Assembly: GCF_001969365.1 (NCBI RefSeq)
Contig: NZ_CP019312.1
Span: 186,001 to 250,000, forward strand
Source of the DNA: Tateyamaria omphalii
Lineage (GTDB): Bacteria; Pseudomonadota; Alphaproteobacteria; Rhodobacterales; Rhodobacteraceae
Direction: 5' to 3'
Length of the DNA stretch: 64,000 nt
Under the pieces are notes generated by a model. It was not told where the DNA came from, did no database searches, and was given only the letters and a program-made list of their open reading frames with translations. Positions 1 to 8,584 of the stretch are shown here, piece by piece (position 1 is the first letter of the stretch; every line of letters begins with the position of its first letter). Position numbers and translations under genes: made by a program.

Positions 1-133
1 GCGAGATGAAGTCGCCCTCGCGCACGGTCAATGACATCGCGCGCAACGCCTGCACATTGCCCGGAAACACCTTGTCCACTGCGTTGACACGCATCAAATC
101 GTCACGCTCGGCAAAAGGAGCGATTTGCGCCAT
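1..133 (-). CDS. ABC transporter ATP-binding protein, N-terminal fragment
   Basis: Only the first 44 codons are inside the window; the gene continues past base 1. The visible residues (DKVFPGNVQALRAM, then LTVREGDFIS) match the strand preceding the Walker A loop in SsuB/TauB-type ATPases, which energise nitrate/sulfonate/taurine-type uptake systems; the Walker A itself lies outside. It follows the substrate-binding protein gene on the same strand, so the two very likely form one uptake operon. I chose the ATG at 133, but the frame stays open upstream to GTG codons at 172 and 175, so the true start may be earlier. Confidence 0.75.
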   Translation of the reverse strand, partial: MAQIAPFAERDDLMRVNAVDKVFPGNVQALRAMSLTVREGDFIS

Positions 134-216
134 GTGGCCCTCTTTATCGTAGAAAATGCCGAACGTACGCACCACACCCCGTTCGGCATTCTGTTTCCTG
201 AATTATAGAACGGCGA

Positions 217-1203
217 TCAGGGTTTGATGTCCATCCCAACCTTCTTGTTTGTAAAGTCCAGCGTATAGGCCGCCTTCCAGTCCAGATCGCCAGAGATCAC
301 GCCGGCGTCGACCATCTTCTGATAGAAGTCACCGATCACCTCGTCCGACATGGCGCCGATCCCCAGATCAAGCGTCTTGCCACTGTCCACGATACCCTCG
401 TCGCGCATCATGTTCTTGGCAAAGTCGATCTTGTCCTGGCTCATGTCAGCGTTCGCTTCCAGGATCATCGCGTCGGCGGCGGCGCTGTCGCCATAGAGGT
501 AATTGTACCAACCTGTCAGGGACGCATCGACAAAGCATTCCACCTGTTCGGGGCTTTCATCAATGGTGCTCTGCATCACCTCAATGGTGGTGGCATAGGA
601 CGAATAGCCGTTGTCCGCGATCAGGAACACATTGGGTTTGAAACCGGCCTCCTTCTCGACCAGGTAAGGCTCGGACGACAGATAGCCCTGCATGGCCAGC
701 TCGGTGTCGGCGATAAAGGGGGCCGGGTTGAAGGTGTAGGGCTGGCGCTGTTCGGTGGTGAACCCATGTTCGGCAATCATCCACTGATAATAGCTGGTAA
801 AGCCATTGTCGCCGATCAGCAGCGTCTTGTCCTTCAGGTCCTCCCAGCTTTCGACGTCCGGGTGGGCCACGATGACCTGCGGGTGTTTCTGAAAAATGGC
901 GGCGACCGCGACAACGGGGATGTCCTCGGCCACGGCGTTGAACGCCTGCAACATGTCACCGCCCATATGGTACTGAATGCGGTCCGCCAGCAGGAGGGCG
1001 CGGTTGTTCACCTGCGGCCCGCCTGAAACGATCGTGACGTCCAGCCCGCAGGCGGCATAGGTGCCGTCAGCCACGGATTGGTAAAAACCGCCATGTTCCG
1101 CCTGGGCCAACCAGTTTGTCCCGAACGTGACCGGCGTCAATTCCTCGGCCATCCCGGCCAAAGGCACGGCGGCCAATGCCGCGCTCAGCGCAAATCTATA
1201 CAT
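217..1203 (-). CDS. ABC transporter substrate-binding protein, NMT1/THI5-like
   Basis: Periplasmic binding component of an ABC importer of about 328 residues. The N-terminus is a clear signal peptide (hydrophobic ALSAALAAVPLAG, cleavage likely after GMA). The mature start with TNWLAQAEHGGFYQ, then GLDVTIVSGGPQVN, is the pattern of the NMT1/THI5 family that includes thiamine-precursor (ThiY-like) and nitrate/sulfonate-binding proteins. The substrate cannot be settled from sequence; a pyrimidine thiamine precursor is one possibility. An ATG at 1212 abuts the GGGGAG ribosome site with no spacer, so the ATG at 1203, with a 9-base spacer, is the better start. The ATPase gene follows on the same strand. 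Confidence 0.85.
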   Translation of the reverse strand: MYRFALSAALAAVPLAGMAEELTPVTFGTNWLAQAEHGGFYQSVADGTYAACGLDVTIVSGGPQVNNRALLLADRIQYHMGGDMLQAFNAVAEDIPVVAVAAIFQKHPQVIVAHPDVESWEDLKDKTLLIGDNGFTSYYQWMIAEHGFTTEQRQPYTFNPAPFIADTELAMQGYLSSEPYLVEKEAGFKPNVFLIADNGYSSYATTIEVMQSTIDESPEQVECFVDASLTGWYNYLYGDSAAADAMILEANADMSQDKIDFAKNMMRDEGIVDSGKTLDLGIGAMSDEVIGDFYQKMVDAGVISGDLDWKAAYTLDFTNKKVGMDIKP

Positions 1204-1373
1204 CACAATCATCTCCCCTGTTTTTTGGCATCACGTGAGCGCAGAGGATGGCGTTTACCCCACGGAAAGAAAGTCACGCGTCTGTGGGATCGTTCAGGCT
1301 GCGACGGAATTGGCGGAATGACGCCTAAAAAAGGGGCGGTGCGATGAAAAAATGATCGCGTGATGGCGTTCGG

Positions 1374-1856
1374 TTACGCGTAATCCTCGCCCGCATATCG
1401 GTTTGGCTGACCTTTTGCGGCGGGTTCACCGATGAAATCGGCCCAGTCTTCGCCGGGCCGCCAGATGCTGTCCATGTTGGCCAAGGCGTCTTCGGGGGAC
1501 AGTTCCGTGCCCGACTGCGCATGGCGATAGAAAAAGGCGCTCACGCGTGCGTTGTAGATGCAGTGCACGTGCATCACCGCGTTCGGATGCCCCTTGATCG
1601 CCTGATCAAATACGGCGAAATCCTCATCCGTTGGCGCCTCGAAATCCACGGGAATATGGATATACGTCATGCCCAACCCGGCCACGGTTCCGGCTTCGTC
1701 CGGCAAGGCGCCCTCGACGTGATGCAGGCCCAGGTTCACGATATGTGTGACGCCCAGGGCGCGGATGTCGGCAAGCTGACGCTCGGTCGGCTGGCCAGAG
1801 GTGGTCAGGCGCGCGTTGATACGACGCCAGTTCAGGATATCAGGCAGGTCGTTCAT
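1374..1856 (-). CDS. Protein tyrosine/dual-specificity phosphatase-like protein
   Basis: A 160-residue cytoplasmic protein. Its fold markers resemble the DSP/Blh-type phosphatase family: an early INARLTTSGQPTE segment, a central LGVTHIVNLG strand, and a putative phosphate-binding loop at residues 96-104 reading HVHCIYNAR. The loop has Cys99 and Arg104 with only four residues between, whereas canonical tyrosine phosphatases have CX5R, so catalytic activity is uncertain. The start at 1856 is supported by GGAGAGAC just upstream; the longer open frame further upstream overlaps the DUF1272 gene and is not needed. It lies 14 bases downstream of that gene, so co-transcription is likely. Confidence 0.75.
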   Translation of the reverse strand: MNDLPDILNWRRINARLTTSGQPTERQLADIRALGVTHIVNLGLHHVEGALPDEAGTVAGLGMTYIHIPVDFEAPTDEDFAVFDQAIKGHPNAVMHVHCIYNARVSAFFYRHAQSGTELSPEDALANMDSIWRPGEDWADFIGEPAAKGQPNRYAGEDYA

Positions 1857-1870
1857 CTGTCTCTCCAGCG

Positions 1871-2125
1871 TCAGTCGGACATGTGCGCGCAAGCGGCATG
1901 GGCCTTGGTCACGCGTTGGGTTGAGGCGGGAAACCTGATCAGCTTGGCGGCCGGACGAACCGGGCGGGGTACGAAGGCGCCACCGCAATTGGGGCAGGTT
2001 TGGTCGAACCGTGTTTCCGCACACTGGGCGCAGAACGTGCATTCGAAACTGCAAATCCGGGCATCTGTGGCTGCGGGTGGCAAATCCTTGTCGCAGCATT
2101 CGCAATTGGGTTTCAGGGCCAGCAT
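1871..2125 (-). CDS. DUF1272 domain protein, cysteine-rich zinc-binding type
   Basis: An 84-residue protein of the DUF1272 family, recognised from the opening LALKPNCECCDKDLPP and the following ICSFECTFCAQCA. Eleven cysteines in the first 50 residues, arranged in CxxC-like pairs (CECC, CTFCAQC, CPNC), point to zinc coordination. The biochemical role of the family is unknown. The frame is open to a GTG at 2134, but that codon directly abuts a GGAG motif, so the ATG at 2125 with an 8-base spacer is preferred. It is probably co-transcribed with the phosphatase-like gene. Confidence 0.85.
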   Translation of the reverse strand: MLALKPNCECCDKDLPPAATDARICSFECTFCAQCAETRFDQTCPNCGGAFVPRPVRPAAKLIRFPASTQRVTKAHAACAHMSD

Positions 2126-2187
2126 GTCGGGCACTCCGCGTTGTTTGGAGGTAGACTACCGGGTTTCTGGATGGCAGAAATGACAAG

Positions 2188-3192
2188 ATGACAGCAAAAA
2201 CTGCCAAATCCTCTTGCACCTCCGTGGCCAGGCGATTGGTCGTGTTCGTTGTCTATGACAACATCGTGCTGCTGGATCTTGTGGGGCCGCTGCAGGTCTT
2301 TTCCCACGCACCGGACCCGGCCACGGATGCGCCGGGATATGAATGCGTTGTCGCGTCGGTGAATGGCGCGTTGACTACGACCAACACGGTCCTGTCGATC
2401 CCCAGTGTCGCGGCCGAAACGCTGGCGGACCAAGACATTCACACTTTGATCGTGGTTGGCGGCGATGGCGCCATTCCAGGCATGCGGGACGCGAAACTTG
2501 TCGGCCTGGTCAAGACGCTTGCGCGTCGAGCAGAGCGCGTCGCATCCGTGTGCTCCGGCGCACTGGTGCTTGCCGCAACCGGGTGGCTGAACGGTCGCCG
2601 GGCTGTCACGCATTGGGATGACTGCGCCATGCTCGCCGCTGAATTTCCCGAAGTGCGGGTCGAGCTGGATCCGATTTTCATCAAGGACGGCCCGGTCTGG
2701 ACCTCCGCCGGGATCACGGCGGGCATCGACATGGCGCTCGCCATCGTGGCCGAGGATCTTGGGCGCGCCGCCGCCTTTACCGTCGCGCGCTCCATGGTGG
2801 CGCAAATGGTCCGCTCTGGTGGCCAGTCACAGTTCAGCCCCGCCCTCAGCCGCCAATTGCGGGACCAGGCGGGCCAGTTCGAGGCGCTGCACGCCTGGAT
2901 CGCACATAACCTGTGCGAAGACCTGACGGTCGAATTGCTTGCCGCGCGCGCGGGGATGAGCCCACGCAACTTCGCGCGTGTATATGCCAGGACGATGGGC
3001 ATGACACCGGCCAAGGCCGTTGCCGCCATGCGTTTGGAACGCGCGCAGGGGCTGCTTGAAACCACCGCGCAAGGGGTCAAGCAAATCGCTGCATCATGCG
3101 GTTTTCGGGACGAAGACAGGATGCGTCGCGCATTTGTCGGGCTGCTTGGCGTATCGCCGTCCGAGTACCGCGCGAATTTCAACGTGTCGTGA
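2188..3192 (+). CDS. GlxA-family transcriptional regulator (DJ-1/PfpI + AraC HTH)
   Basis: A 334-residue two-domain regulator. Residues about 10-200 form a DJ-1/PfpI (class I glutamine amidotransferase-like) domain, with the nucleophile-elbow motif VCSGALVLAATG and the typical VVFVVYDNIVLLDLVGPLQVF opening. Residues about 230-334 form an AraC-type double helix-turn-helix: LTVELLAARAGMSPRNFAR, then GVKQIAASCGF and FVGLLGVSPSEYR. Family members sense small ligands through the PfpI domain and control catabolic genes. It is divergent from the DUF1272/phosphatase pair, about 60 bases apart. Target genes cannot be inferred. Confidence 0.92.
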   Translation: MTAKTAKSSCTSVARRLVVFVVYDNIVLLDLVGPLQVFSHAPDPATDAPGYECVVASVNGALTTTNTVLSIPSVAAETLADQDIHTLIVVGGDGAIPGMRDAKLVGLVKTLARRAERVASVCSGALVLAATGWLNGRRAVTHWDDCAMLAAEFPEVRVELDPIFIKDGPVWTSAGITAGIDMALAIVAEDLGRAAAFTVARSMVAQMVRSGGQSQFSPALSRQLRDQAGQFEALHAWIAHNLCEDLTVELLAARAGMSPRNFARVYARTMGMTPAKAVAAMRLERAQGLLETTAQGVKQIAASCGFRDEDRMRRAFVGLLGVSPSEYRANFNVS

Positions 3193-3385
3193 TTGACACG
3201 CCAAGAATGCGATCTGGTCGCGGGTTCCTTGTGTGCTGCTGAGGGGCGCACGGGACAGAAATTGACGTGTAACTTCATGTACGGGCCGCAAGCCGCTGGA
3301 ATCTGATACGAATCCGGGCTTCACAGATGAAAGCCACGTTGCTATTCTACCACCAATAAAAAAAGACAAGGCAGGCATACAGGCA

Positions 3386-4450
3386 ATGAAAACGGGCTTT
3401 CGTGGCACGTTTGTCATCTCCTGGTCGCAAACAGAAGTGGACGGCCTCGAGGCCGCGCCGTTGGCATCGTTGGCTGTTGGGGCAGCCTGGGCCTGGCGTG
3501 GAGACCCCGTGCAGGTCGATGGTCCGCAAGACGTGTTGCGCCTGGACAGGGCAAACGGGGAAGAAGACATCCGCAGGCGCGCTGCGCGCATGGTGCATCG
3601 GCTGGTGGGTGCAGCACTCGACAACACACCGCTCGCGCCTGACATGGCAGAGCAGGACACGGTGATGCCGGACAACAGTTTCGTTGTGACCGATGGTGCC
3701 AAGAGCTACACGGTCACCGTGATTGATGCTGGCCGTGACGCCCAGCCGCTCTTGATGTTTGTGGACACCATCCCTCCGCGCAAAACGGATCTTTGGGTGG
3801 TGCATCACAGGATTGCTCCTGCCAAGCCCGAGCCGTCCTCGGATCTGCCGAGCCGCGTGATCTGTTTCACCCCGGGCACACGGATCGACACGCCGGATGG
3901 CCCCCGTTTGATCGAAGACCTGCGTGAAGGCGACAAGGTGCAGACCCTGGACAATGGCGCGCAAGAGATCCTGTGGGTCGGCAGCCGTCATATGACGGGC
4001 GCGCGGCTCTTTGCTATGCCCCACTTGCGACCGATCCGCATCGCGACCGGTGCGCTGGGCATCGAACGGCCCGATCAGGAACTGTTGGTGTCGCCCGACC
4101 ACCGGATGCTGTTGAAGGGCGATGCGGCCCGGGATCTGTTCAACGCGCCCGAGGTTCTGGTGGCGGCCAAGGATCTGGTGAACGGCTCGACCATCACTGT
4201 GGACATCAAGGCACGCTCCGCCACCTATGTGCATCTTCTGTTGCCACGCCACGAAGTGCTGCGCGCCAACGGTGTGGAGACGGAGAGCTTTCATCCCGCA
4301 AATGCCGCGCTGTCGATGCTGAAGGAAGACGACCGCGCGCGTTTGATCGGGGCGATGCCGGATCTCGCGGAGGATCCGCACAGCTACGGCAGCCATGCCC
4401 GTCGGAACCTGAGCGCGAGCGAGGCCGCGATCCTGAACCACGCGGCGTGA
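3386..4450 (+). CDS. Hint (hedgehog/intein-type) domain protein
   Basis: A 354-residue protein with a C-terminal Hint module starting at Cys160 in VICFTPGTRIDTPDGPR. This is followed by LIEDLREGDKVQTLDNG and the SPDHRMLL block typical of the hedgehog/intein autoprocessing fold. The N-terminal 150 residues are unlike any domain I recognise and have no signal peptide. Such stand-alone Hint proteins are common in Rhodobacteraceae; some are linked to secreted calcium-binding proteins, but the function is not established. The gene is monocistronic and converges on the sterol-desaturase gene across a REP-like hairpin element. Confidence 0.85.
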   Translation: MKTGFRGTFVISWSQTEVDGLEAAPLASLAVGAAWAWRGDPVQVDGPQDVLRLDRANGEEDIRRRAARMVHRLVGAALDNTPLAPDMAEQDTVMPDNSFVVTDGAKSYTVTVIDAGRDAQPLLMFVDTIPPRKTDLWVVHHRIAPAKPEPSSDLPSRVICFTPGTRIDTPDGPRLIEDLREGDKVQTLDNGAQEILWVGSRHMTGARLFAMPHLRPIRIATGALGIERPDQELLVSPDHRMLLKGDAARDLFNAPEVLVAAKDLVNGSTITVDIKARSATYVHLLLPRHEVLRANGVETESFHPANAALSMLKEDDRARLIGAMPDLAEDPHSYGSHARRNLSASEAAILNHAA

Positions 4451-4485
4451 TCCAAAGGACGCGCGGTGCGCGACGACAGTGTTTA

Positions 4486-4540
4486 GGGGGCTCTGCCCCC
4501 GTCCTTCGGACTCCCCCGTGGTATTTTCGGTCAGAAGAAA
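4486..4540. repeat. REP-like GC-hairpin element, copy 1
   Basis: A hairpin (GGGGGC TCT GCCCCC) is followed by TCCTTCGGACTCCCCC and then GTGGTATTTTCGGTCAGAAG. The same architecture, with GTGGTATTTT and GGTCAGAAGAA preserved, recurs at 20378-20421. It sits between convergent genes, so the hairpin may also act as a terminator. Confidence 0.7.
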
Positions 4541-4547
4541 TGGGGGG

Positions 4548-5477
4548 TCAGGTGAACCCTGCGGTTCCCTTGTCCTGGGGTGTGCGTACCAGGTGCTTGG
4601 CCTTGATCTGTTCAGAGGTGTCGCGTGATCCGTCGTGGCTCCAACCCGGCGGGGCGACGGCGTAGCGCAGACGGTCCTTGAGGCTCAGGCCCCGTTGTGT
4701 GACGTCTTTCCAGATGCCGACCCATTCGTGGAAGGCCACCCGGATCGGATTGAAGGTGCCGATGTTCTGGACCAGTCCGTAATCCGGCTTCTCGCTGTCC
4801 AGTTCGGGCACGAAGGTGCCGAACATCCTGTCCCAGATGATGAAGACACCGGCGTAGTTTGCGTCGAGGTAGCGGGCGTTGCGGCCGTGGTGGACCCGGT
4901 GGTGGCTGGGCGTGTTCATCACCGCCTCGATCCAGCGCGGCAGTTTGCCGATGGCTTCGGTGTGGATCCAGAACTGGTAGATCAGGTTCAGCCCGCCCAC
5001 GAACAGGACCATCGCCGGGTGAAAGCCCAGAAGGATCAGGGGCGCGCGCACCACCATCATGAAGGTGAACGTGCCCGTCCAGGTTTGCCTGAGCGCTGTC
5101 GTCAGATTGTAGTGTTGCGAGGAGTGGTGGTTGACATGGCTGGCCCAGACCCAGCGGATGCGGTGTCCGAAGCGGTGGACCCAGTAATAGCGGAAGTCGT
5201 CGAGCACGAAGCACAGCAGAACGACCCAGAGACTGGTGCCCAGATCAAGCGGAGTGATGGCCCAGAGCCACATGAAGAACCCCCAGGCGATGAAACCGAG
5301 CAGGATGCCCGAGGCGACGTTGCCTGCCCCCATGATCAGCGAGGTCACGGCATCGCGCGTTTCGTACCGTCCGCCGCGGCCCTTGATCACGATCCAGGCC
5401 AGTTCGATGGCGATGGCCGCGATGAAGAAGGGCACGGCGAAGTTAACGACGTCGGGGTAGGTGAGGTCTGCCATCAT
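4548..5477 (-). CDS. Sterol desaturase / fatty acid hydroxylase family protein
   Basis: A multi-spanning membrane enzyme of 309 residues with the three histidine clusters of the family: HRFGH, HVNHH and HRVHH, the ligands of a di-iron oxygenase centre. Such enzymes hydroxylate or desaturate lipid-type substrates in the membrane; the substrate here is unknown. Transmembrane segments are obvious near residues 10-30, 50-75 and 80-100. The start is ATGATG at 5477/5474, overlapping the stop of the upstream 129-residue gene by four bases, so translation is coupled. It ends convergent with the Hint gene across the REP-like element. Confidence 0.9.
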   Translation of the reverse strand: MMADLTYPDVVNFAVPFFIAAIAIELAWIVIKGRGGRYETRDAVTSLIMGAGNVASGILLGFIAWGFFMWLWAITPLDLGTSLWVVLLCFVLDDFRYYWVHRFGHRIRWVWASHVNHHSSQHYNLTTALRQTWTGTFTFMMVVRAPLILLGFHPAMVLFVGGLNLIYQFWIHTEAIGKLPRWIEAVMNTPSHHRVHHGRNARYLDANYAGVFIIWDRMFGTFVPELDSEKPDYGLVQNIGTFNPIRVAFHEWVGIWKDVTQRGLSLKDRLRYAVAPPGWSHDGSRDTSEQIKAKHLVRTPQDKGTAGFT

Positions 5478-5863
5478 GTGTGTGCCATCCAGTCTTGCCA
5501 CGCGCTGTGTTCCTGTGGCGTGAGCGTGAGCCGCACTTTGGGCGCGGCATAATCATCGAGATGCAGGGTGGAGGTGTCCCCGGCGCGCGTCAGCCGTTCA
5601 CGGCCGGTCAGGCGGCGCGCGCAGCTGTCGGCGCCCATTTGCCATAGAACGCCCCGGCCCTGATCGGTCGTGATCCGCGCCGCGCGGCCGTCGCTGGTGA
5701 CCGTGATCGCGTCAATGGTGTCGTCGGGATGCGCGCGGTGCCATGCGTCATGGGCCGTGTCGGCGGTGAAGGGGGCGGCGCGGGACAGGCCCAACATGTG
5801 CAGCGCAAGCGCGATGCCTGCGATGCCACCAACCACCAAAATCAACAGGATGTGCAACGGCAC
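5474..5863 (-). CDS. Hypothetical membrane-anchored protein
   Basis: A 129-residue protein with a single N-terminal transmembrane segment (ILLILVVGGIAGIALALHMLG) and a soluble remainder of about 105 residues. I recognise no family. It overlaps the sterol-desaturase gene by four bases and is probably its operon partner, suggesting a membrane-lipid context. A palindrome (5948-5962) and several TTAAC blocks lie in its upstream region. Confidence 0.7.
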   Translation of the reverse strand: MPLHILLILVVGGIAGIALALHMLGLSRAAPFTADTAHDAWHRAHPDDTIDAITVTSDGRAARITTDQGRGVLWQMGADSCARRLTGRERLTRAGDTSTLHLDDYAAPKVRLTLTPQEHSAWQDWMAHT

Positions 5864-5947
5864 GGTCCAGTCCTCCCGCGCATAGTTCAGCGGGGACGGG
5901 GGCGGATCGTCAAGCGTGGCGTAGCGTCAGCTTGGGTGGCGCGGCAT

Positions 5948-5962
5948 GGGTAACGGTTACCC
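5948..5962. promoter_or_regulatory. Perfect palindrome GGGTAAC-G-GTTACCC
   Basis: A 7-bp inverted repeat with one central base, 85 bases upstream of the minus-strand pair that starts at 5863. It is followed by further GGGTAAC and TTGTTAAC blocks to about 5996. It is a plausible repressor operator for that operon; the regulator is unknown. Confidence 0.4.
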
Positions 5963-6018
5963 GTGGGTAACATAACGCATTGTTAACGCTTGTTAAATTT
6001 GAGTTACGGCACCGTACG

Positions 6019-6585
6019 CTAGCTGCTTTCGGCACCGATCAGGGACGCGATGATGGCCTTGGCGCTGTCGGAGGACCAGTCGGCATCACCGCGCAGGCGC
6101 GCGATCTCGCGCCCCTCGGGGTCGATGATCACCGTGATGGGCAGGCCGAAGACCCCCATCTGTGCCGCCAGCTTCTGCTTGGGATCCTGGTGGCGGGGCA
6201 GGTTGGTGGCGCCGATCTCGTCGAGGAACTTGACGATGGCCGCGGGGTTGTTGCGGCCCGTGGCGATGGTCACCACCTCAAACTCGTCGCCGCCGAACTC
6301 GGTCTGCAATTCGGACAGCATCGGCATCTCGTGCCGACAGGGCGCGCACCAGGTCGCCCAGAAGTTCACAAGGATGTGCTTGCCTTCGTAGTCCGCGAGC
6401 GAGCCCTGGCCCGCGCCGTCGGCCAGATCGAAGGACTGACCGGACACCGCCTCGGGCGTGCCGTGGAAGATCAGCTTTTTCATGTCTCCCTCGCGCAGGG
6501 CCTCTGCCGCCGAGGTGTCGGCGAGTGCAGGAATTGCGCCCACGCTCAGGGCCATGTAGAGGGCTGCGGTAACAAGCTTTTTCAT
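6019..6585 (-). CDS. TlpA-family thiol:disulfide oxidoreductase
   Basis: A 188-residue thioredoxin-fold protein with an N-terminal signal/anchor ([19 protein letters not shown]). The redox motif WCAPC at residues 79-83 lies within [15 protein letters not shown], and the cis-proline segment [13 protein letters not shown] follows. TlpA/ResA proteins reduce periplasmic disulfides, for example during cytochrome c or copper-site maturation. The ATG at 6585 follows GAGGAAGATC; a longer frame to 6747 runs antisense through argH and is a shadow. It is divergent from argH with only 24 bases between the start codons. Confidence 0.92.
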   Translation of the reverse strand: MKKLVTAALYMALSVGAIPALADTSAAEALREGDMKKLIFHGTPEAVSGQSFDLADGAGQGSLADYEGKHILVNFWATWCAPCRHEMPMLSELQTEFGGDEFEVVTIATGRNNPAAIVKFLDEIGATNLPRHQDPKQKLAAQMGVFGLPITVIIDPEGREIARLRGDADWSSDSAKAIIASLIGAESS

Positions 6586-6609
6586 GATCTTCCTCAAGGT
6601 GCCACGTTC

Positions 6610-8001
6610 ATGTCCGACAAGACCGCAAATCAGATGTGGGGGGGCCGGTTTGCAGCGGGTCCCGATGCGATCATGGAGGCAATTAATGCCTCGATCGGGT
6701 TTGACCAGCGCATGGCGTCCCAGGACATAGCAGGCTCGCGGGCCCATGCCGCCATGTTGGGCGCCACCGGCATCCTGAGTGATAAGGATGTGGAGGCGAT
6801 CCGGGAAGGGCTGCTCACGGTCTTGTCAGAAATCGAAGCAGGGACGTTTCAGTTTTCGACAGCTTTGGAAGACATCCATATGAATGTGGAAGCGCGGCTG
6901 AAAGAGATGATCGGGGAGCCTGCGGGGCGGTTGCATACGGGGCGCAGCCGGAACGATCAGGTGGCGACCGATTTCAAGCTGTGGGTGCGCGACCAGTTCG
7001 ATGCCGCCGAAGGGGCGCTGTTGTCGCTGATCGCGGCGTTGCTGGATCAGGCGGAGGCGGGGGCCGATTGGGTCATGCCCGGCTTTACCCATTTGCAGAC
7101 GGCCCAGCCGGTGACCTGGGGCCATCACATGATGGCCTATGTCGAGATGTTCGGGCGTGACCTGTCCCGTGTGCGCGATGGGCGGGCGCGGATGAATGAG
7201 AGCCCGCTGGGGGCTGCGGCCTTGGCCGGCACGTCATTCCCGATTGATCGGCAGATGACGGCGGAGGCGCTGGGCTTTGACCGGCCTGCGGCCAATTCGC
7301 TGGATGCGGTGAGTGACCGGGATTTTGCGCTGGAGTTTCTGGGCACGGCCAGCATTTGCGCGATGCACCTGTCGCGCTTTGCCGAAGAATTGGTGATCTG
7401 GTCGTCGGCCCAGTTCCGCTTTGTCACGTTGTCGGACCGGTTTTCCACCGGGTCGTCTATCATGCCGCAGAAGAAGAACCCCGATGCCGCGGAGCTGATC
7501 CGGGCCAAGGTGGGTCGCATCTTTGGCGCGAACACGGCGCTGATGATGGTGATGAAGGGGCTGCCGCTGGCCTATTCCAAGGACATGCAGGAGGACAAGG
7601 AACAGGTGTTCGACGCCGCCGACAACTGGATGCTGGCGCTGGCGGCGATGGATGGGATGGTGCGCGACATGACCGCCAATCGCGAGAGCCTGGCCGCCGC
7701 CGCCGGGTCCGGGTTTTCCACGGCGACGGATCTGGCCGACTGGCTGGTGCGGGTGCTGGGCCTGCCGTTTCGGGATGCGCATCACATCACCGGCAGCCTT
7801 GTCGCGCTGGCGGAATCCGAGGGCTGCGACCTGCCCGATCTGACGCTGGCGCAGATGAAAACGGCGCATGAGGGCATCACTGAAGACGTGTTCACCGTTT
7901 TGAGCGTGGAAAATTCCGTCGCATCGCGTACAAGTTACGGAGGCACTGCGCCCGTTCAGGTGCGCGCGCAGGTCGCCCGGTGGAGAGAGGTGATCGCATG
8001 A
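6610..8001 (+). CDS. argH: Argininosuccinate lyase
   Basis: A 463-residue cytoplasmic enzyme that splits argininosuccinate into arginine and fumarate, the last step of arginine synthesis. It has the fumarase/aspartase superfamily signature [11 protein letters not shown] near residue 281, the [10 protein letters not shown] segment near 110, and [10 protein letters not shown] near 160. The length is normal. The start at 6610 ([14 protein letters not shown]) is the usual family start. The stop overlaps the downstream lipoprotein start by four bases (ATGA). Confidence 0.98.
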   Translation: MSDKTANQMWGGRFAAGPDAIMEAINASIGFDQRMASQDIAGSRAHAAMLGATGILSDKDVEAIREGLLTVLSEIEAGTFQFSTALEDIHMNVEARLKEMIGEPAGRLHTGRSRNDQVATDFKLWVRDQFDAAEGALLSLIAALLDQAEAGADWVMPGFTHLQTAQPVTWGHHMMAYVEMFGRDLSRVRDGRARMNESPLGAAALAGTSFPIDRQMTAEALGFDRPAANSLDAVSDRDFALEFLGTASICAMHLSRFAEELVIWSSAQFRFVTLSDRFSTGSSIMPQKKNPDAAELIRAKVGRIFGANTALMMVMKGLPLAYSKDMQEDKEQVFDAADNWMLALAAMDGMVRDMTANRESLAAAAGSGFSTATDLADWLVRVLGLPFRDAHHITGSLVALAESEGCDLPDLTLAQMKTAHEGITEDVFTVLSVENSVASRTSYGGTAPVQVRAQVARWREVIA

Positions 8002-8174
8002 TCCGCAGTCTTTGTGTCCTGTCGCTGTTGTTTGTCGCCGCCTGTGGCGCCGATGGCGAGCCCGTACAGCCCACGGGTGGCGTGACCATCGGCGTGGGGT
8101 CGAACGGCGTTCATGCGGGCGGTACGGTCGGCGTGCGGCGCGGGCCCTTGTCTGTCGGCGTGAGTCTGTTCTGA
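7998..8174 (+). CDS. Small lipoprotein downstream of argH
   Basis: A 58-residue protein with a lipoprotein signal ([13 protein letters not shown], lipobox ending at Cys16) and a glycine/valine-rich tail. Its ATG overlaps the argH stop in an ATGA junction, so it is translated with argH. Function unknown; short lipoproteins directly behind argH are, as I recall, frequent in this family. Confidence 0.75.
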   Translation: MIRSLCVLSLLFVAACGADGEPVQPTGGVTIGVGSNGVHAGGTVGVRRGPLSVGVSLF

Positions 8175-8177
8175 TCC

Positions 8178-8495
8178 ATGGCCCCGGTGCGCATGATTTA
8201 TCTGGCCCTGGCCATCTGGGGTGCCATTCACCCGATGTACTATTTCGTCAGCTGGTTTCAGGCGAACACCTGGGACATCATGGCGATGGTGGATGCGTGG
8301 CATGTGAATGCCGCCACCAGCGGGCTGGTCTGGGACCTGACGATTGCTGCGCTTGCGTTGACCGTCTGGATCATCTCTGAGGTTGCCGTGCGGCGGAACT
8401 GGTCTGCCCTTGTCGCCATCCCCGCCACGTTTTGCATCGGTGTCAGTTGCGGCCTGCCGCTGTACCTGTTCCTGCGGTCGCGCCCGGTTCAATAA
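8178..8495 (+). CDS. DUF2834 domain membrane protein
   Basis: A 105-residue integral membrane protein with three likely helices (ALAIWGAIHPMYYFVSWF, LTIAALALTVWIISEVAV, ALVAIPATFCIGVSCGLPLYLF). The pattern and length fit DUF2834, a family without an assigned function. It begins three bases after the argH-associated lipoprotein stop, extending the argH operon. Confidence 0.8.
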   Translation: MAPVRMIYLALAIWGAIHPMYYFVSWFQANTWDIMAMVDAWHVNAATSGLVWDLTIAALALTVWIISEVAVRRNWSALVAIPATFCIGVSCGLPLYLFLRSRPVQ

Positions 8496-8584
8496 AATCT
8501 GACCTTTTGCGGCCCTAATTTCGCCCAATTCCTCGGTATTGTTTCGCCCGCAGGCACAATGCGTTCGAGCAGAGGACAGATTTT

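Noticed and set aside
1374..2219. Extended 281-codon version of the phosphatase-like gene
   Set aside because: The extension overlaps all of DUF1272 in another frame; GGAG before the ATG at 1856 supports the short version.
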